The notes under the pieces were generated by a model that did not search any database, was not told the DNA's origin, and was given only the letters and a program-made list of their open reading frames with translations. Of a DNA stretch of 41,791 nucleotides, positions 21,001 through 27,755 are shown piece by piece. Source of the stretch: JAFEBO01 sp036392375 (GTDB taxonomy: Bacteria > Planctomycetota > Phycisphaerae > Phycisphaerales > UBA1924); assembly GCA_036392375.1 (NCBI GenBank), contig DASVYC010000032.1, forward strand, positions 1-41,791, given 5' to 3'. How positions within the stretch are numbered: position 1 is the stretch's first letter; each line of letters starts with the position of its first letter. A program made the position numbers and the translations under genes.

Positions 21001-21977
21001 TCGGCGGTGTCGCGGATCTCCCGCTCGCCCGGCAGGAACACGAGGATGTCCCCCGGCCCCCCGCGCCCGGCGGAGTCGGCGATCGCTTCCTTCGCCGCGT
21101 CCACGATCGCCTCTTCTTCGGACAAGTCCAGATCGGGCCCGTCCTCGTCGCCGCTGGGCCGCGAGAGCGGCCGGTACCGCACCTCAACCGGATACGTCCG
21201 CCCCGAGACCTCGATGATCTCCGCGGGCTTGCCGTCCACCGAGAAGTGCTTCGCGAAGCGCTGCGGATCGATGGTCGCCGACGTGATGATGACCTTCAGA
21301 TCGGGCCGCCGCGGCAGCAAGCGGTGCACGTACCCGAGCAGGAAGTCGATGTTGAGCGATCGCTCGTGCGCCTCGTCGATGATGATCGCGTCGTACTGGT
21401 CCAGCAGAGGATCGTTCTGCGTCTCGGCGAGCAGGATGCCGTCGGTCATCAGCTTGACAAATGTCTGCGGCGACGTCGCATCGGTGAACCGCATCTTGAA
21501 GCCCACCGCTCCCCCCAGACTGACGCCGAGCTCCTCTGCGATGCGAGCCGCAACCGATCGGGCCGCCACCCGACGCGGCTGGGTGTGCCCGATCACGCCG
21601 CGCACACCCCGCCCCAGTTCCAGCAAGATCTTCGGGAGCTGGGTCGTCTTTCCCGAGCCCGTCTCGCCACAAAGCACGATCACCTGGTTCTGCTCGATCG
21701 CTCGCGCGATCTCGGTCCGGCGCTGCACCACCGGCAGCGCCTCGTCGTACGCGGGCTTGGGCAGGGCCTCTCGACGCGCCGCCGCCCGAGCGCACGACGC
21801 CCGGATCTGTTCCTCAACCCGCCCGATCTCCTCGTCGCTGGGGTTCTTGCCCCGCATCCCGCGCAGCCGCCTCGACAACTTGCGTGCGTCGATCGCCATC
21901 GCCTCGCGCAGCAGCGACATCAGCTCGTCAAACGAGGGCCGCCGCGTGCTCTGCGGATTGGTCGGGGCCGGATCCAA
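18018..21977 (-). CDS. hrpA: DEAH-box ATP-dependent RNA helicase HrpA
   Basis: The product is about 1319 residues, the size of E. coli HrpA (1300). It has Walker A GETGSGKTTQLPK (104-116), Walker B/DEAH IIIDEAHERSLN (198-209), motif VIITSATID, FLPGEREI, motif V-like VVLATNVAETSITVPGI and motif VI QRAGRCGR, followed by the HA2/OB region and the long HrpA-specific C-terminus (DUF3418-type, with LVKRTYSEARW and NYVMDPGAARDGITVDVP). HrpA helps rescue stalled ribosomes and process mRNA. The frame opens with TTG at 21977, six bases after TACCGT on the coding strand; ATG 21920 (MSLLREAM) is the alternative. Large spurious open frames on the opposite strand here are GC artefacts. Confidence 0.95.
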   Translation of the reverse strand: MDPAPTNPQSTRRPSFDELMSLLREAMAIDARKLSRRLRGMRGKNPSDEEIGRVEEQIRASCARAAARREALPKPAYDEALPVVQRRTEIARAIEQNQVIVLCGETGSGKTTQLPKILLELGRGVRGVIGHTQPRRVAARSVAARIAEELGVSLGGAVGFKMRFTDATSPQTFVKLMTDGILLAETQNDPLLDQYDAIIIDEAHERSLNIDFLLGYVHRLLPRRPDLKVIITSATIDPQRFAKHFSVDGKPAEIIEVSGRTYPVEVRYRPLSRPSGDEDGPDLDLSEEEAIVDAAKEAIADSAGRGGPGDILVFLPGEREIRDTADALRHALPKDIEILPLYARLSSDEQMRVFKPMPGRRRVVLATNVAETSITVPGIRYVIDPGLVRMSRYSTRTKVQRLPIEPISQASANQRAGRCGRIAPGVCFRLYAEDDLKKREAFTEPEILRTNLASVLLQMKSLRLGDPMEFPFVEPPDSRAVRDGVETLHELRALDDQGELTEIGRRLARLPIDPRLGRMILAGDSEHCLEEVLVIAAFLSIQDPRERPMDKQEQADAAHARFKDATSDFKSILNLWKHYHELNDKLTSSRLRAACRQGFLSFLRLREWSEIYRQLKSMAAELKLRFARERASDDQVHRAVLTGLLTSVGVKGENAEYTGCRNLKFFVHPGSGTASNKPLWLMAAELVRTTKLYARCVAKVDPAWIEQLGGHLVKRTYSEARWKRESGRVIANERVLLHGLEIVARRPVHFGPIDPKTSREIFIENALVLGDTDFRPAFLSHNLKLVEEVRELEAKVRRRDVLAGEKALFDFYDKRLPDSICTTHLFEGWLKEMEKRQPRLLFMSRADVVANEVELDTRQFPAEMPVFGSRLPLNYVMDPGAARDGITVDVPADAVHQIDETRSLWLVPGLLKELVSELVRALPKAYRHHIASPSKFAEDVVPRLRFGDGSLLHALAREIRIETKGLVGEIPRDAWRLEVLPAHLRFNYRVLDEHGKELAQSRDLTDLKRRFAAKAASKLPRATGDAYSRDNIRAWDFGPIPEAVQLDRAGIKVTAYPTLVDLGTACGLRVADSPKRAAELGRAGLCRLFMLTSTHEFGRLRRGLPDLERLRLLAAPLGPFEATLDDLLMLIADLTLFERGDLVIRDADAFDRAVAMAEPKLWNAGSVVRQLAGQALESWQLLTQRLAAATSPTFRAVVADENDHAPRLVRPGFLRTTPREWLPHVPRYLTASRLRIERLPGGGVARDEKLLAEFRPWWQLYTGNEQVLLEEGPRREAFVTFRWMLEEMRVSLFAQDLKTAVPISYKRLAEQWDRVVKAG

Positions 21978-21983
21978 GCGTCA

Positions 21984-21989
21984 ACGGTA
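21984..21989 (-). promoter_or_regulatory. Putative -10 box of hrpA (leaderless TTG start)
   Basis: TACCGT on the coding strand, six bases before TTG 21977. If correct it supports the TTG as a leaderless start. Confidence 0.35.
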
Positions 21990-22070
21990 CGACCGCCCGC
22001 GGCAGGCGGAAGCCACCTCACACGCGTCACGGCCGCGGCGCGCTCAGACGCCGCGCGACCCGCCAAACGC

Positions 22071-23630
22071 TCACTTCTTCGTCAAGTTCCCCAGGTCGAT
22101 CACCACGCCATCGGGCTGGTAGTAATCGACGTTCAGTTCGTCGGATCCGATACTTGTGAAGACCACGCAGGTCCTCCCGGAGCGTGCGGCGTAGTCCAGA
22201 TCTCCGCCGCTGGGCCCCGCGTAATCCGAGTTCCGCGCCCGGTGCACATGGAAGTGAAAGTGCGCCAGCCCGCGATCGCTGGAGAGGAACATTTCCTCCG
22301 ACGCCACGAACTCCTGGTCATTGGTCCGCTGACTCGGCCGCGGCGGGAACAGCCACGGCACCACCTTCTTCCCGTCCGCCCCCGCCCCGCGCCCGTCACC
22401 CACGTTCTCGATCGCCGTCACCACCCCGCCGTACTCGGAGGTCTTGTCCTCACGATCCATGCCCACGTACGTGAACAGCCGATCCGTGAACTCCGCCTGC
22501 CGGATCGAACGGTCGAGCAGGTGCATCGTGAGCAAGTCGCCCCAGGAAAGCTGCGATTCCCAGACCTCCACCTGCTCCTTCGCCGCACGCACCGTGCCCT
22601 GGGCTTCGTTCTGCCTCTGCACAGTCTTGCGCGCCGCGATCAGCGACTTGAGGTCGGACAGGAGTTCAGTCCGCGACTTCGCCACCAGCTCCGGATACGC
22701 CGCGGACGCGACCCGCAGCGCCTCAACATGGCGCAGGTGCAGCCCCTCGGCCTTCTCCGACGGCAGCGCCAGCACCAACGCCGAGCTCTGCCGCCACCAA
22801 TTGGCGTTCTGCGGGTTCTTCGCGCTCGACAGCCGCTGCAACCAACGCAACTCATCGCCCGAGATCGGAACAACCTTGAGCTCCCTCAGGCTCCGACGCA
22901 TGAGCCCGACGGCCTCGTCCTCCGCCGCGAGCGCCGGGTCTTCGAGCAGCCGCTTGCGGTACTCGCCGCTCACGTCCAGCTTCGCCAGCACATCAAACGC
23001 GTCCGCCCTGGCCCGCTCGCGAAACTCCGCTGGCGAACCCGGGTCCTCGTCCGGAGGGTGCAGGAAGACCTGGAACACCGTCTCCACCAGCGGACGCTCC
23101 GGAGCCAGCTTCAACAGCGCGATCCGCTCGCTGCGGTCCTCGTCCTGCACGGTCGGCACCGAGCGCGAGTAGCTCCGCACCAGCGACGGCACGCAGTCCT
23201 TCCATCCCTTCGCCGCCGCCGTCTCGCTCATCACCGCCACCATCGCGCGGCTCGGCTCCCGCGGCAGCATCAGCCGCGTCAGCTTCCGGGTGTCCTCGAT
23301 CCCCGCCTCATCCGGATCCGACGCGAGGTAGTCGTACATCTTCTTCCGCATGTCGTGGTTGACCGAGCTCGACCAGATCATGTCCTTGAATGACTCGCGT
23401 ACCGTCGGCTTCTCCTCGGGCGACCGGAGCGCCTGGGCCCACGCGATGTCGATCGCCTGCTCGCGATCCCGGTTGGGGCGCTGCGGATTGCGCAACACCG
23501 TGAGCGGGTCACGCTGCACAGGCGCGGCGTTGCCGCTCCCCCCGCTGCGGCACCCCGCCAGACCCGCCGCCATCACCGACACTGCCATCCAGCACGCGGA
23601 ACGCGCGGCCACACGAAAGAGTGAATGCAT
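22071..23630 (-). CDS. Lipoprotein of unknown function with JAB/JAMM-like C-terminal motif
   Basis: This 519-residue predicted lipoprotein has an N-terminal signal with lipobox LAGC (Cys27). The middle is helical and charged, HEAT-like in feel but without a recognisable repeat, and I do not recognise it. The last 80 residues are distinctive: SEEMFLSSDRGLAHFHFHVH, then HVH-x10-SGGD, then VVFTSIGSDELNVDYYQPDGVVIDLG. An upstream Glu, a HxH pair and a Ser-x-x-Asp are the zinc-site layout of JAB/JAMM metalloproteases, although the H-to-S loop is three residues longer than the common x7. This may be a peptidase-like domain of the DUF4329 kind; that is inference. The ATG lies six bases after TAAACT, with TTGTGA 18 bases further upstream. 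Confidence 0.7.
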   Translation of the reverse strand: MHSLFRVAARSACWMAVSVMAAGLAGCRSGGSGNAAPVQRDPLTVLRNPQRPNRDREQAIDIAWAQALRSPEEKPTVRESFKDMIWSSSVNHDMRKKMYDYLASDPDEAGIEDTRKLTRLMLPREPSRAMVAVMSETAAAKGWKDCVPSLVRSYSRSVPTVQDEDRSERIALLKLAPERPLVETVFQVFLHPPDEDPGSPAEFRERARADAFDVLAKLDVSGEYRKRLLEDPALAAEDEAVGLMRRSLRELKVVPISGDELRWLQRLSSAKNPQNANWWRQSSALVLALPSEKAEGLHLRHVEALRVASAAYPELVAKSRTELLSDLKSLIAARKTVQRQNEAQGTVRAAKEQVEVWESQLSWGDLLTMHLLDRSIRQAEFTDRLFTYVGMDREDKTSEYGGVVTAIENVGDGRGAGADGKKVVPWLFPPRPSQRTNDQEFVASEEMFLSSDRGLAHFHFHVHRARNSDYAGPSGGDLDYAARSGRTCVVFTSIGSDELNVDYYQPDGVVIDLGNLTKK

Positions 23631-23636
23631 GCCGCG

Positions 23637-23642
23637 AGTTTA
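23637..23642 (-). promoter_or_regulatory. Putative promoter -10 of the lipoprotein gene (leaderless)
   Basis: TAAACT on the coding strand, six bases before the ATG at 23630. TTGTGA lies 18 bases upstream, giving the best -35/-10 pair among the leaderless candidates. Confidence 0.55.
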
Positions 23643-23723
23643 CGGCATCGAGCCCCCGCCTCACAACCCGCGCCGGGGCTCTCTTCCGCGCCCGATCATG
23701 CAAACCCGGGCACGCCCCTGACC

Positions 23724-23729
23724 TAGAAT
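23724..23729 (+). promoter_or_regulatory. Putative -10 box of the DUF4442-like gene
   Basis: TAGAAT ten bases before ATG 23740, predicting a leader of only about four bases. The ATG at 23728 overlaps the box itself and is therefore less likely to be the start. Confidence 0.45.
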
Positions 23730-23739
23730 GCCGCCGCGC

Positions 23740-24525
23740 ATGACCACCGTGCCGTCGCCCAAGCTCGAGCAGCCGCTCCCCCGCCCGTCGGGAGAGGATG
23801 AGGTACGCCCGCTCGGCCCTGACGCCTCCGACCCGCCGGACGCCAACGACCCGCAATTCGACAACGGCGGCGAGGGCGTGGAGGACACGCCCAGCTCCGG
23901 CTCCCCGTTCGCTCCTCCCGTCGCGCACAAGCGATCCCTCCGCGACAAGCTCGAAGACTTCATCGGCCGCCTCTCCACCCGCAACAACTTCTGGCACCGC
24001 GTCTGCTCGATGATCTGGCTGCCCTACGCCTTCCGCAGCGGCATCCGCATGAAGCGCGTCGACGCCGAGACCTTCACCGCCGAGCTCCCCTTCCGGCGCT
24101 TCAACAAGAACTGGTACAACGCCATGGCCGGCGCCGCCCTGCTCGGCAACAGCGAGATCGCCGGCGGCATGTACGTCTTCGGCATCACCGGCGGCGAGTA
24201 CACCATCGTCTGCAAGCAGCTCGCCTACCGGTTCCTCCGCCCGTGCTACGGCCCCGCCCTCTACCGGGTCTTCCCACGCGAAGACGTGAAGGCCCTGATC
24301 GCCACCGGCAGAGAATTCAACGTCACGCTCGACCTCGACATCGTGCAGCAAGCCGTGATCCCCGCCGCCATCGGCAAGCGAGCCGACAAGCGCTCGCTGG
24401 TCAGCCGCATGGCCGCCAAGGAGCGCAAGGTGGGCCGCTGCGAGGTGACGTTCCACGTGACCCCGACGATGCACAACAAAGTGAAGCGGGGGAGCGGACG
24501 GAACGTCGGGCAACGTGACGGCTAG
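23740..24525 (+). CDS. Hotdog-fold protein, DUF4442-like (thioesterase-related)
   Basis: This 261-residue protein has an acidic, proline-rich N-terminal tail of about 65 residues and then a hotdog-type domain: FRSGIRMKRVDAETFTAELPFRRFNKNWYNAMAGAALLGNSEIAGGM resembles DUF4442, whose relatives are acyl-CoA thioesterases. The rest (YTIVCKQLAYRFLRP, REFNVTLDLDI, RCEVTFHVTPTMHN) gives the paired beta strands of the fold. No catalytic residue can be assigned with confidence, and the tail is probably disordered. ATG 23740 is preferred over 23728 because TAGAAT occupies 23724-23729. The gene is convergent with the HAF/dockerin gene. Confidence 0.65.
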   Translation: MTTVPSPKLEQPLPRPSGEDEVRPLGPDASDPPDANDPQFDNGGEGVEDTPSSGSPFAPPVAHKRSLRDKLEDFIGRLSTRNNFWHRVCSMIWLPYAFRSGIRMKRVDAETFTAELPFRRFNKNWYNAMAGAALLGNSEIAGGMYVFGITGGEYTIVCKQLAYRFLRPCYGPALYRVFPREDVKALIATGREFNVTLDLDIVQQAVIPAAIGKRADKRSLVSRMAAKERKVGRCEVTFHVTPTMHNKVKRGSGRNVGQRDG

Positions 24526-24569
24526 AACGTCTCTCGGACGTCCTTGAGCATCTGAGAACAGCCGAAGCT

Positions 24570-25922
24570 CTACGGACACGTGTGCAAGTCGTACCCACGG
24601 CAGAACATCACGAAGTCATCATCATTGACGGCATCATCAAGATTGATGTCCGAGGGGCACCACTCGGGCATCGCAGCGTCACCGCAAACGACCAAGTCAT
24701 ACGCCGCAGCGAAAACAGAGAAATCCGCGTCGTCCACCACGTCGTCATTGGTGAGGTCGGCCGGGCACTGGACCGGCATGTTTGCAATCCATCCCTCCGC
24801 CAAACCGCCCCGCTTTCCGGAACCGCCGATGAAGCGACCGTTCGAGCTGAAGTACACGGTGCTCAGGCTCCACGCGGTCAGATCCAGTCCCTTTGAAGTG
24901 AGGTACGGCTGGAGCGCCACCAAACCTGTCCGCGCTGTCCAGAAGTAGGGAACGCTCGTTGGATCAGCGCTTCGGGAATCGGCGAACGAGAACGCCAGAA
25001 TCGAACCGTCGGAGGACATCGATGTGATGATGCCGGTCGTGAATTGCGGGGGTATGGGCAGCAACTTGATCCCTGTGCTCGGTGTCCATCGCATGGGGTA
25101 GCTGGGAGCAGATTCGTTCCAGCACCGCCCGGCGATAACGGTCGCGTTCCTGTTCACATCACTCGCGGAAGATCGCATGTAGCAAGGGTGGCGACCCAGA
25201 AGCACCATGCCGGCGTTCGTTGTCCAGAGGAACGCCTCCCTCTCCAAACCCGGCCAGCCGTTGAAGCAATCACCGACCACGGCATCGCCGCTGGAGCTCA
25301 CGCCGTTCGCCAACGAGTTTTCGTATGTCCCCGCAACACCAATGCTCGTCATGCCCGCGGTGCTGGTCCAGCGATAGGCTCTCCGTCCGCTCACATCGCT
25401 TGCATCGCCCACGATCACAGATCCATCATCGCTCATCCCCTGGCAGCCCACATAACCGTCAACTGGATCGGGGAGCAGACCCAAATCCACCAATCCGGAG
25501 GCGGCGGTCCAGCGAAACGCGCGAAAGCCGCCCGAGAATCCCGGATAGCCTTCGGCCATGCCGGCCACAATCGCTCCGTCGGTGCTGATGCCGGCCGGAA
25601 TGCTCAGTGCTTGGCCAGGATTTGCGGTGAACATTCCGATGTTGAAGATGCCGCCGGAACGAGTCCATCGGACGATGCGATACTGGCCGCCGGGAAGCGC
25701 CGAGCGCCCGACTGCGTCGTTGCCGTCGTCGCTCACTCCCTCCACAAACGAAGACTTGTTTGTGGTGCTTGAAAGAAACCCGATTCCGGTAATCGATAGC
25801 GGAGTGACTTCGGCACCCACCGGTGACACGCCACACCAGCTACACGCCGCAAGAACAACAATTCCCGCTGCGGACCACGCGTCGCGATGGCGACTTGCAA
25901 CGTGTCCTCTAATGCCAATCAT
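24570..25922 (-). CDS. Secreted HAF-repeat protein with C-terminal dockerin-like repeats
   Basis: This 450-residue exported protein starts at ATG 25922, with a basic N-terminus and the hydrophobic stretch AAGIVVLAACSWCGV, so a signal peptide is likely. The body consists of about six extracellular HAF-type repeats of 45-55 residues. Each reads roughly as a VVG or IAG turn, an A-F/Y-R/L-W strand, then GM.LG (for example GRRAYRWTSTAGMTSIG and EREAFLWTTNAGMVLLG). The end carries two calcium-loop-like dockerin segments, DLTNDDVVDDADF and DINLDDAVNDDDF, each followed by a short helix and Cys. Planctomycetes carry many such dockerin-tailed proteins without a known cellulosome. A GAGGTGG SD lies about five bases upstream. 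Role unknown. Confidence 0.85.
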   Translation of the reverse strand: MIGIRGHVASRHRDAWSAAGIVVLAACSWCGVSPVGAEVTPLSITGIGFLSSTTNKSSFVEGVSDDGNDAVGRSALPGGQYRIVRWTRSGGIFNIGMFTANPGQALSIPAGISTDGAIVAGMAEGYPGFSGGFRAFRWTAASGLVDLGLLPDPVDGYVGCQGMSDDGSVIVGDASDVSGRRAYRWTSTAGMTSIGVAGTYENSLANGVSSSGDAVVGDCFNGWPGLEREAFLWTTNAGMVLLGRHPCYMRSSASDVNRNATVIAGRCWNESAPSYPMRWTPSTGIKLLPIPPQFTTGIITSMSSDGSILAFSFADSRSADPTSVPYFWTARTGLVALQPYLTSKGLDLTAWSLSTVYFSSNGRFIGGSGKRGGLAEGWIANMPVQCPADLTNDDVVDDADFSVFAAAYDLVVCGDAAMPEWCPSDINLDDAVNDDDFVMFCRGYDLHTCP

Positions 25923-26448
25923 GGTCACCACCTCATCATTGCAATGTTCTGAAACTGGCGTCATCAGTGTACAAGCGGAGTCGCATCCGTCAATCATCAA
26001 ATTCCAGCGACCAGCCGGGCCGCGGGACGTTCTGGCCATTCCCGAGCAAGAGCCAGCGGATCGCTTCACCTCATCCGACATCCCGCGTTCCTTTCTCTTG
26101 CAGCCCCAACTCGAAGGTCGCGTCGGGCACCGCGATCTCGCCCCCTCCCAGTGCGCAGCAGACTACGCGGCGTCCTCCTCAACGGATCCCGCCGCGCCGT
26201 CTCTTCAGCTCAAGACGGGGTGGCACCAATCTGTGCCACGGACCTTGCTCTGAAGGTCAGTGCGTCTGATGCCCCAAACACCGCGCCCAACTTCGTCGTT
26301 GCGCGCACGAACCCGTCTCTGAGCCGACAATTTGCACCCGCCATCTCACCAACCCCTTGAATCATCCCTCCCGCCCATGCGACACTATGGGAAGCAGTAG
26401 AACGAAGTGGAGCAGGCGAGCAGCGAAGCAGTGGAAAGGGGGTGGGGC
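25923..26448. other. Intergenic region between the HAF/dockerin gene and the repeat-tailed gene
   Basis: No ORF with convincing codon use is visible in these 526 bases. The region contains the paired hairpins at 26220-26258 and the 13-mer CATCCGACATCCC (26072-26084), which recurs at 26996-27008 in the next gene's tail. It must also hold the divergent promoters, which I could not place with confidence. Confidence 0.6.
26220..26258. repeat. Two adjacent short hairpins (REP-like)
   Basis: GTGGCAC (26220-26226) pairs with GTGCCAC (26233-26239) around CAATCT. Immediately after, GACCTT (26241-26246) pairs with AAGGTC (26253-26258) around GCTCTG. Both stems are perfect, so this looks like a mobile palindromic unit rather than chance, though only one copy is in the window. 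Confidence 0.55.
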
Positions 26449-27204
26449 GTGCCGCAGTCGGAATCTCGTGACAACTTCATCCCCACCGACCACGAGCGCC
26501 GCGTGCTGCTCGAGCTCCTGCAATCGCCGCAGGAGTCTCTCGAGTCGATCGCCCACGAACTCAAGATCACCCTCGCGGCCCTGACGATCTACCTCGCCAC
26601 CGACGACGCGGCCACCCTCTTCGCCCAAGCCGACCTGGCCAACGCCCGCCGCGCCCGCACCGCCGCCGCCGCCCAACTCGAGAAATGCGTTGGGGCCCTG
26701 TCGCTCATCATCGACGACTTCATCTCCGACGTCACCCACAACCTCCAGCGTGAAACCCCCAAGTCCCGCCGCGAGCAGGACCGCCAGAAGGAAACCGCGC
26801 GCCGCGCGGCCACGCTCCTCTACCGCATCGCCAGCTTCACGCCCCGCATCATCACGCCGCAGCTCAACACGAGCCCCACGCGCCAGCGTGGGGCCACCGA
26901 CGCTCCCAACGCGCCACGCGCACCCGAGAACCCAGCCCAACCGAGCAATCTTGCCTTGGCGAGCCGGGAGAGTGAGCGAGCGGGATGGCTTTCCACATCC
27001 GACATCCCACGACCGACATCGGACATCAACTCTTCACCGATCCCGCCACACACCCCTCGTCCCGTGACTCGGCGCGCAGCAAACCACACGGCAGCGTCTC
27101 CAAGAGACCCCGCCGTGTCGTGCTCAATCCTCGTGACATCGCTCAATTCCGAACCGGCTTCGTTGAGTTCACGGGCTCCGCCGACGGTGTCGGCACCCGC
27201 TTGA
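26449..27204 (+). CDS. Hypothetical protein with HTH-like N-terminus and repeat-derived tail
   Basis: I do not recognise this 251-residue product. Residues 1-125 look like real protein: an HTH-like start (DHERRVLLELLQ, SLESIAHELKITLAALTIYL) followed by long charged helices with coiled-coil character (QADLANARRARTAAAAQLEK, REQDRQKETARRAATLLYRI). This is reminiscent of small DNA-binding or terminase-small-subunit-like proteins, which is only an impression. From about residue 140 the tail is low-complexity and contains NTSPTRQRG encoded by a hairpin repeat; it then overlaps the convergent lipoprotein gene by 62 bases. The native protein probably ended earlier. The GTG at 26449 has AAAGGGGGTGG close upstream; GTG 26431 is an alternative. 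Confidence 0.5.
   Translation: MPQSESRDNFIPTDHERRVLLELLQSPQESLESIAHELKITLAALTIYLATDDAATLFAQADLANARRARTAAAAQLEKCVGALSLIIDDFISDVTHNLQRETPKSRREQDRQKETARRAATLLYRIASFTPRIITPQLNTSPTRQRGATDAPNAPRAPENPAQPSNLALASRESERAGWLSTSDIPRPTSDINSSPIPPHTPRPVTRRAANHTAASPRDPAVSCSILVTSLNSEPASLSSRAPPTVSAPA
26871..26896. repeat. REP-like hairpin encoding SPTRQRG
   Basis: GCCCCACGC (26873-26881) / GCGTGGGGC (26886-26894) form a perfect 9-bp stem with loop GCCA. Aligned to the copies at 8347 and 16315 it keeps GAGCC, GCGYMAGC and the closing GG while both stem halves have changed together. Confidence 0.75.
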
Positions 27205-27535
27205 TCGCCGTCGCCAGAATGCGAGCCGTGGACTCGGTTGCGGACTCCTCCGCCCCCCCGACACTCGTCGGCACGCTCGCGACCTTGGCCGCCGCGGAGC
27301 CCTGGGGCGCTTTGAGATCTGGGCTGTCGCCCGCCTGCACGCCTTCGGCTCGCACGCCCGTGGTGGACGCCGTTCCGCGTGCGGGACGCGCTTCGCTCTT
27401 CTCGTACCGGTCCGCCGCCTCCTTCAGCACGATCGCGCCCGCGATCGGCAGGAGCGACGCGCAGCCGCCCATCCCGATGCAAACAGCGAGCAATGTGGCG
27501 GCGGTCAGACAGCGAGTGATGAGCGAGCGGTGCAT
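27143..27535 (-). CDS. Small putative lipoprotein of unknown function
   Basis: This 130-residue product has a typical lipoprotein signal: MHRSLITRC, a hydrophobic core TAATLLAVCIGM, then GGC with the candidate lipid-attached Cys at 25. A short hydrophobic stretch (LLPIAGAIVLKEAADRYEK) follows, and the rest is polar and rich in Ala, Ser, Pro and Thr, probably a disordered linker. The start of the mature part resembles small planctomycete or DUF3568-like lipoproteins with the same SLLP..GA pattern, but this is uncertain. TACGTT stands 12 bases before the ATG, implying a very short leader. Its 3' end overlaps the convergent repeat-tailed ORF. Confidence 0.6.
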   Translation of the reverse strand: MHRSLITRCLTAATLLAVCIGMGGCASLLPIAGAIVLKEAADRYEKSEARPARGTASTTGVRAEGVQAGDSPDLKAPQGSAAAKVASVPTSVGGAEESATESTARILATAIKRVPTPSAEPVNSTKPVRN

Positions 27536-27695
27536 AGGTTGGTTTCCAACGTAGCCGCCGCGCGTGGATTCGTGGGCGCGGATTGCTTCGTCCGGGAACG
27601 AATCGACCGGAAATCCGCGTGGAGTCAGCCTGGCCACGCCGAATCCGCGCGATTCATCGTCCGCCCCCGTGTTATCGTGGCACGCACCAACGAAA

Positions 27696-27717
27696 ACGCC
27701 CCGCCGGAGCGGGGCGT
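27696..27717 (-). terminator. Rho-independent terminator after gapA
   Basis: ACGCCCCGC (27696-27704) and GCGGGGCGT (27709-27717) form a perfect 9-bp GC-rich stem with a 4-base loop. Read on the minus strand it is followed by TTTT-type sequence (TTTTCG) and lies 38 bases past the gapA stop. Confidence 0.8.
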
Positions 27718-27755
27718 CTGCTGATCTCAATGATCCGAGGCGAAAGCCGCTGAGC

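Noticed and set aside
17871..23393. Very long open frame (1840 codons) on the plus strand opposite hrpA and the lipoprotein gene
   Set aside because: Its translation is Arg/Pro/His/Gln-rich low-complexity sequence without domains, while the opposite strand encodes recognisable HrpA; this is the usual GC-rich antisense shadow.
25558..26253. Open frame on the plus strand overlapping the start of the HAF/dockerin gene
   Set aside because: No recognisable domain; the exported HAF protein on the minus strand explains the coding signal.
26072..27008. 13-mer CATCCGACATCCC shared by 26072-26084 and 26996-27008 as a defined mobile element
   Set aside because: The flanks do not align well enough to define element borders; kept only as a note under the intergenic and repeat-tail entries.
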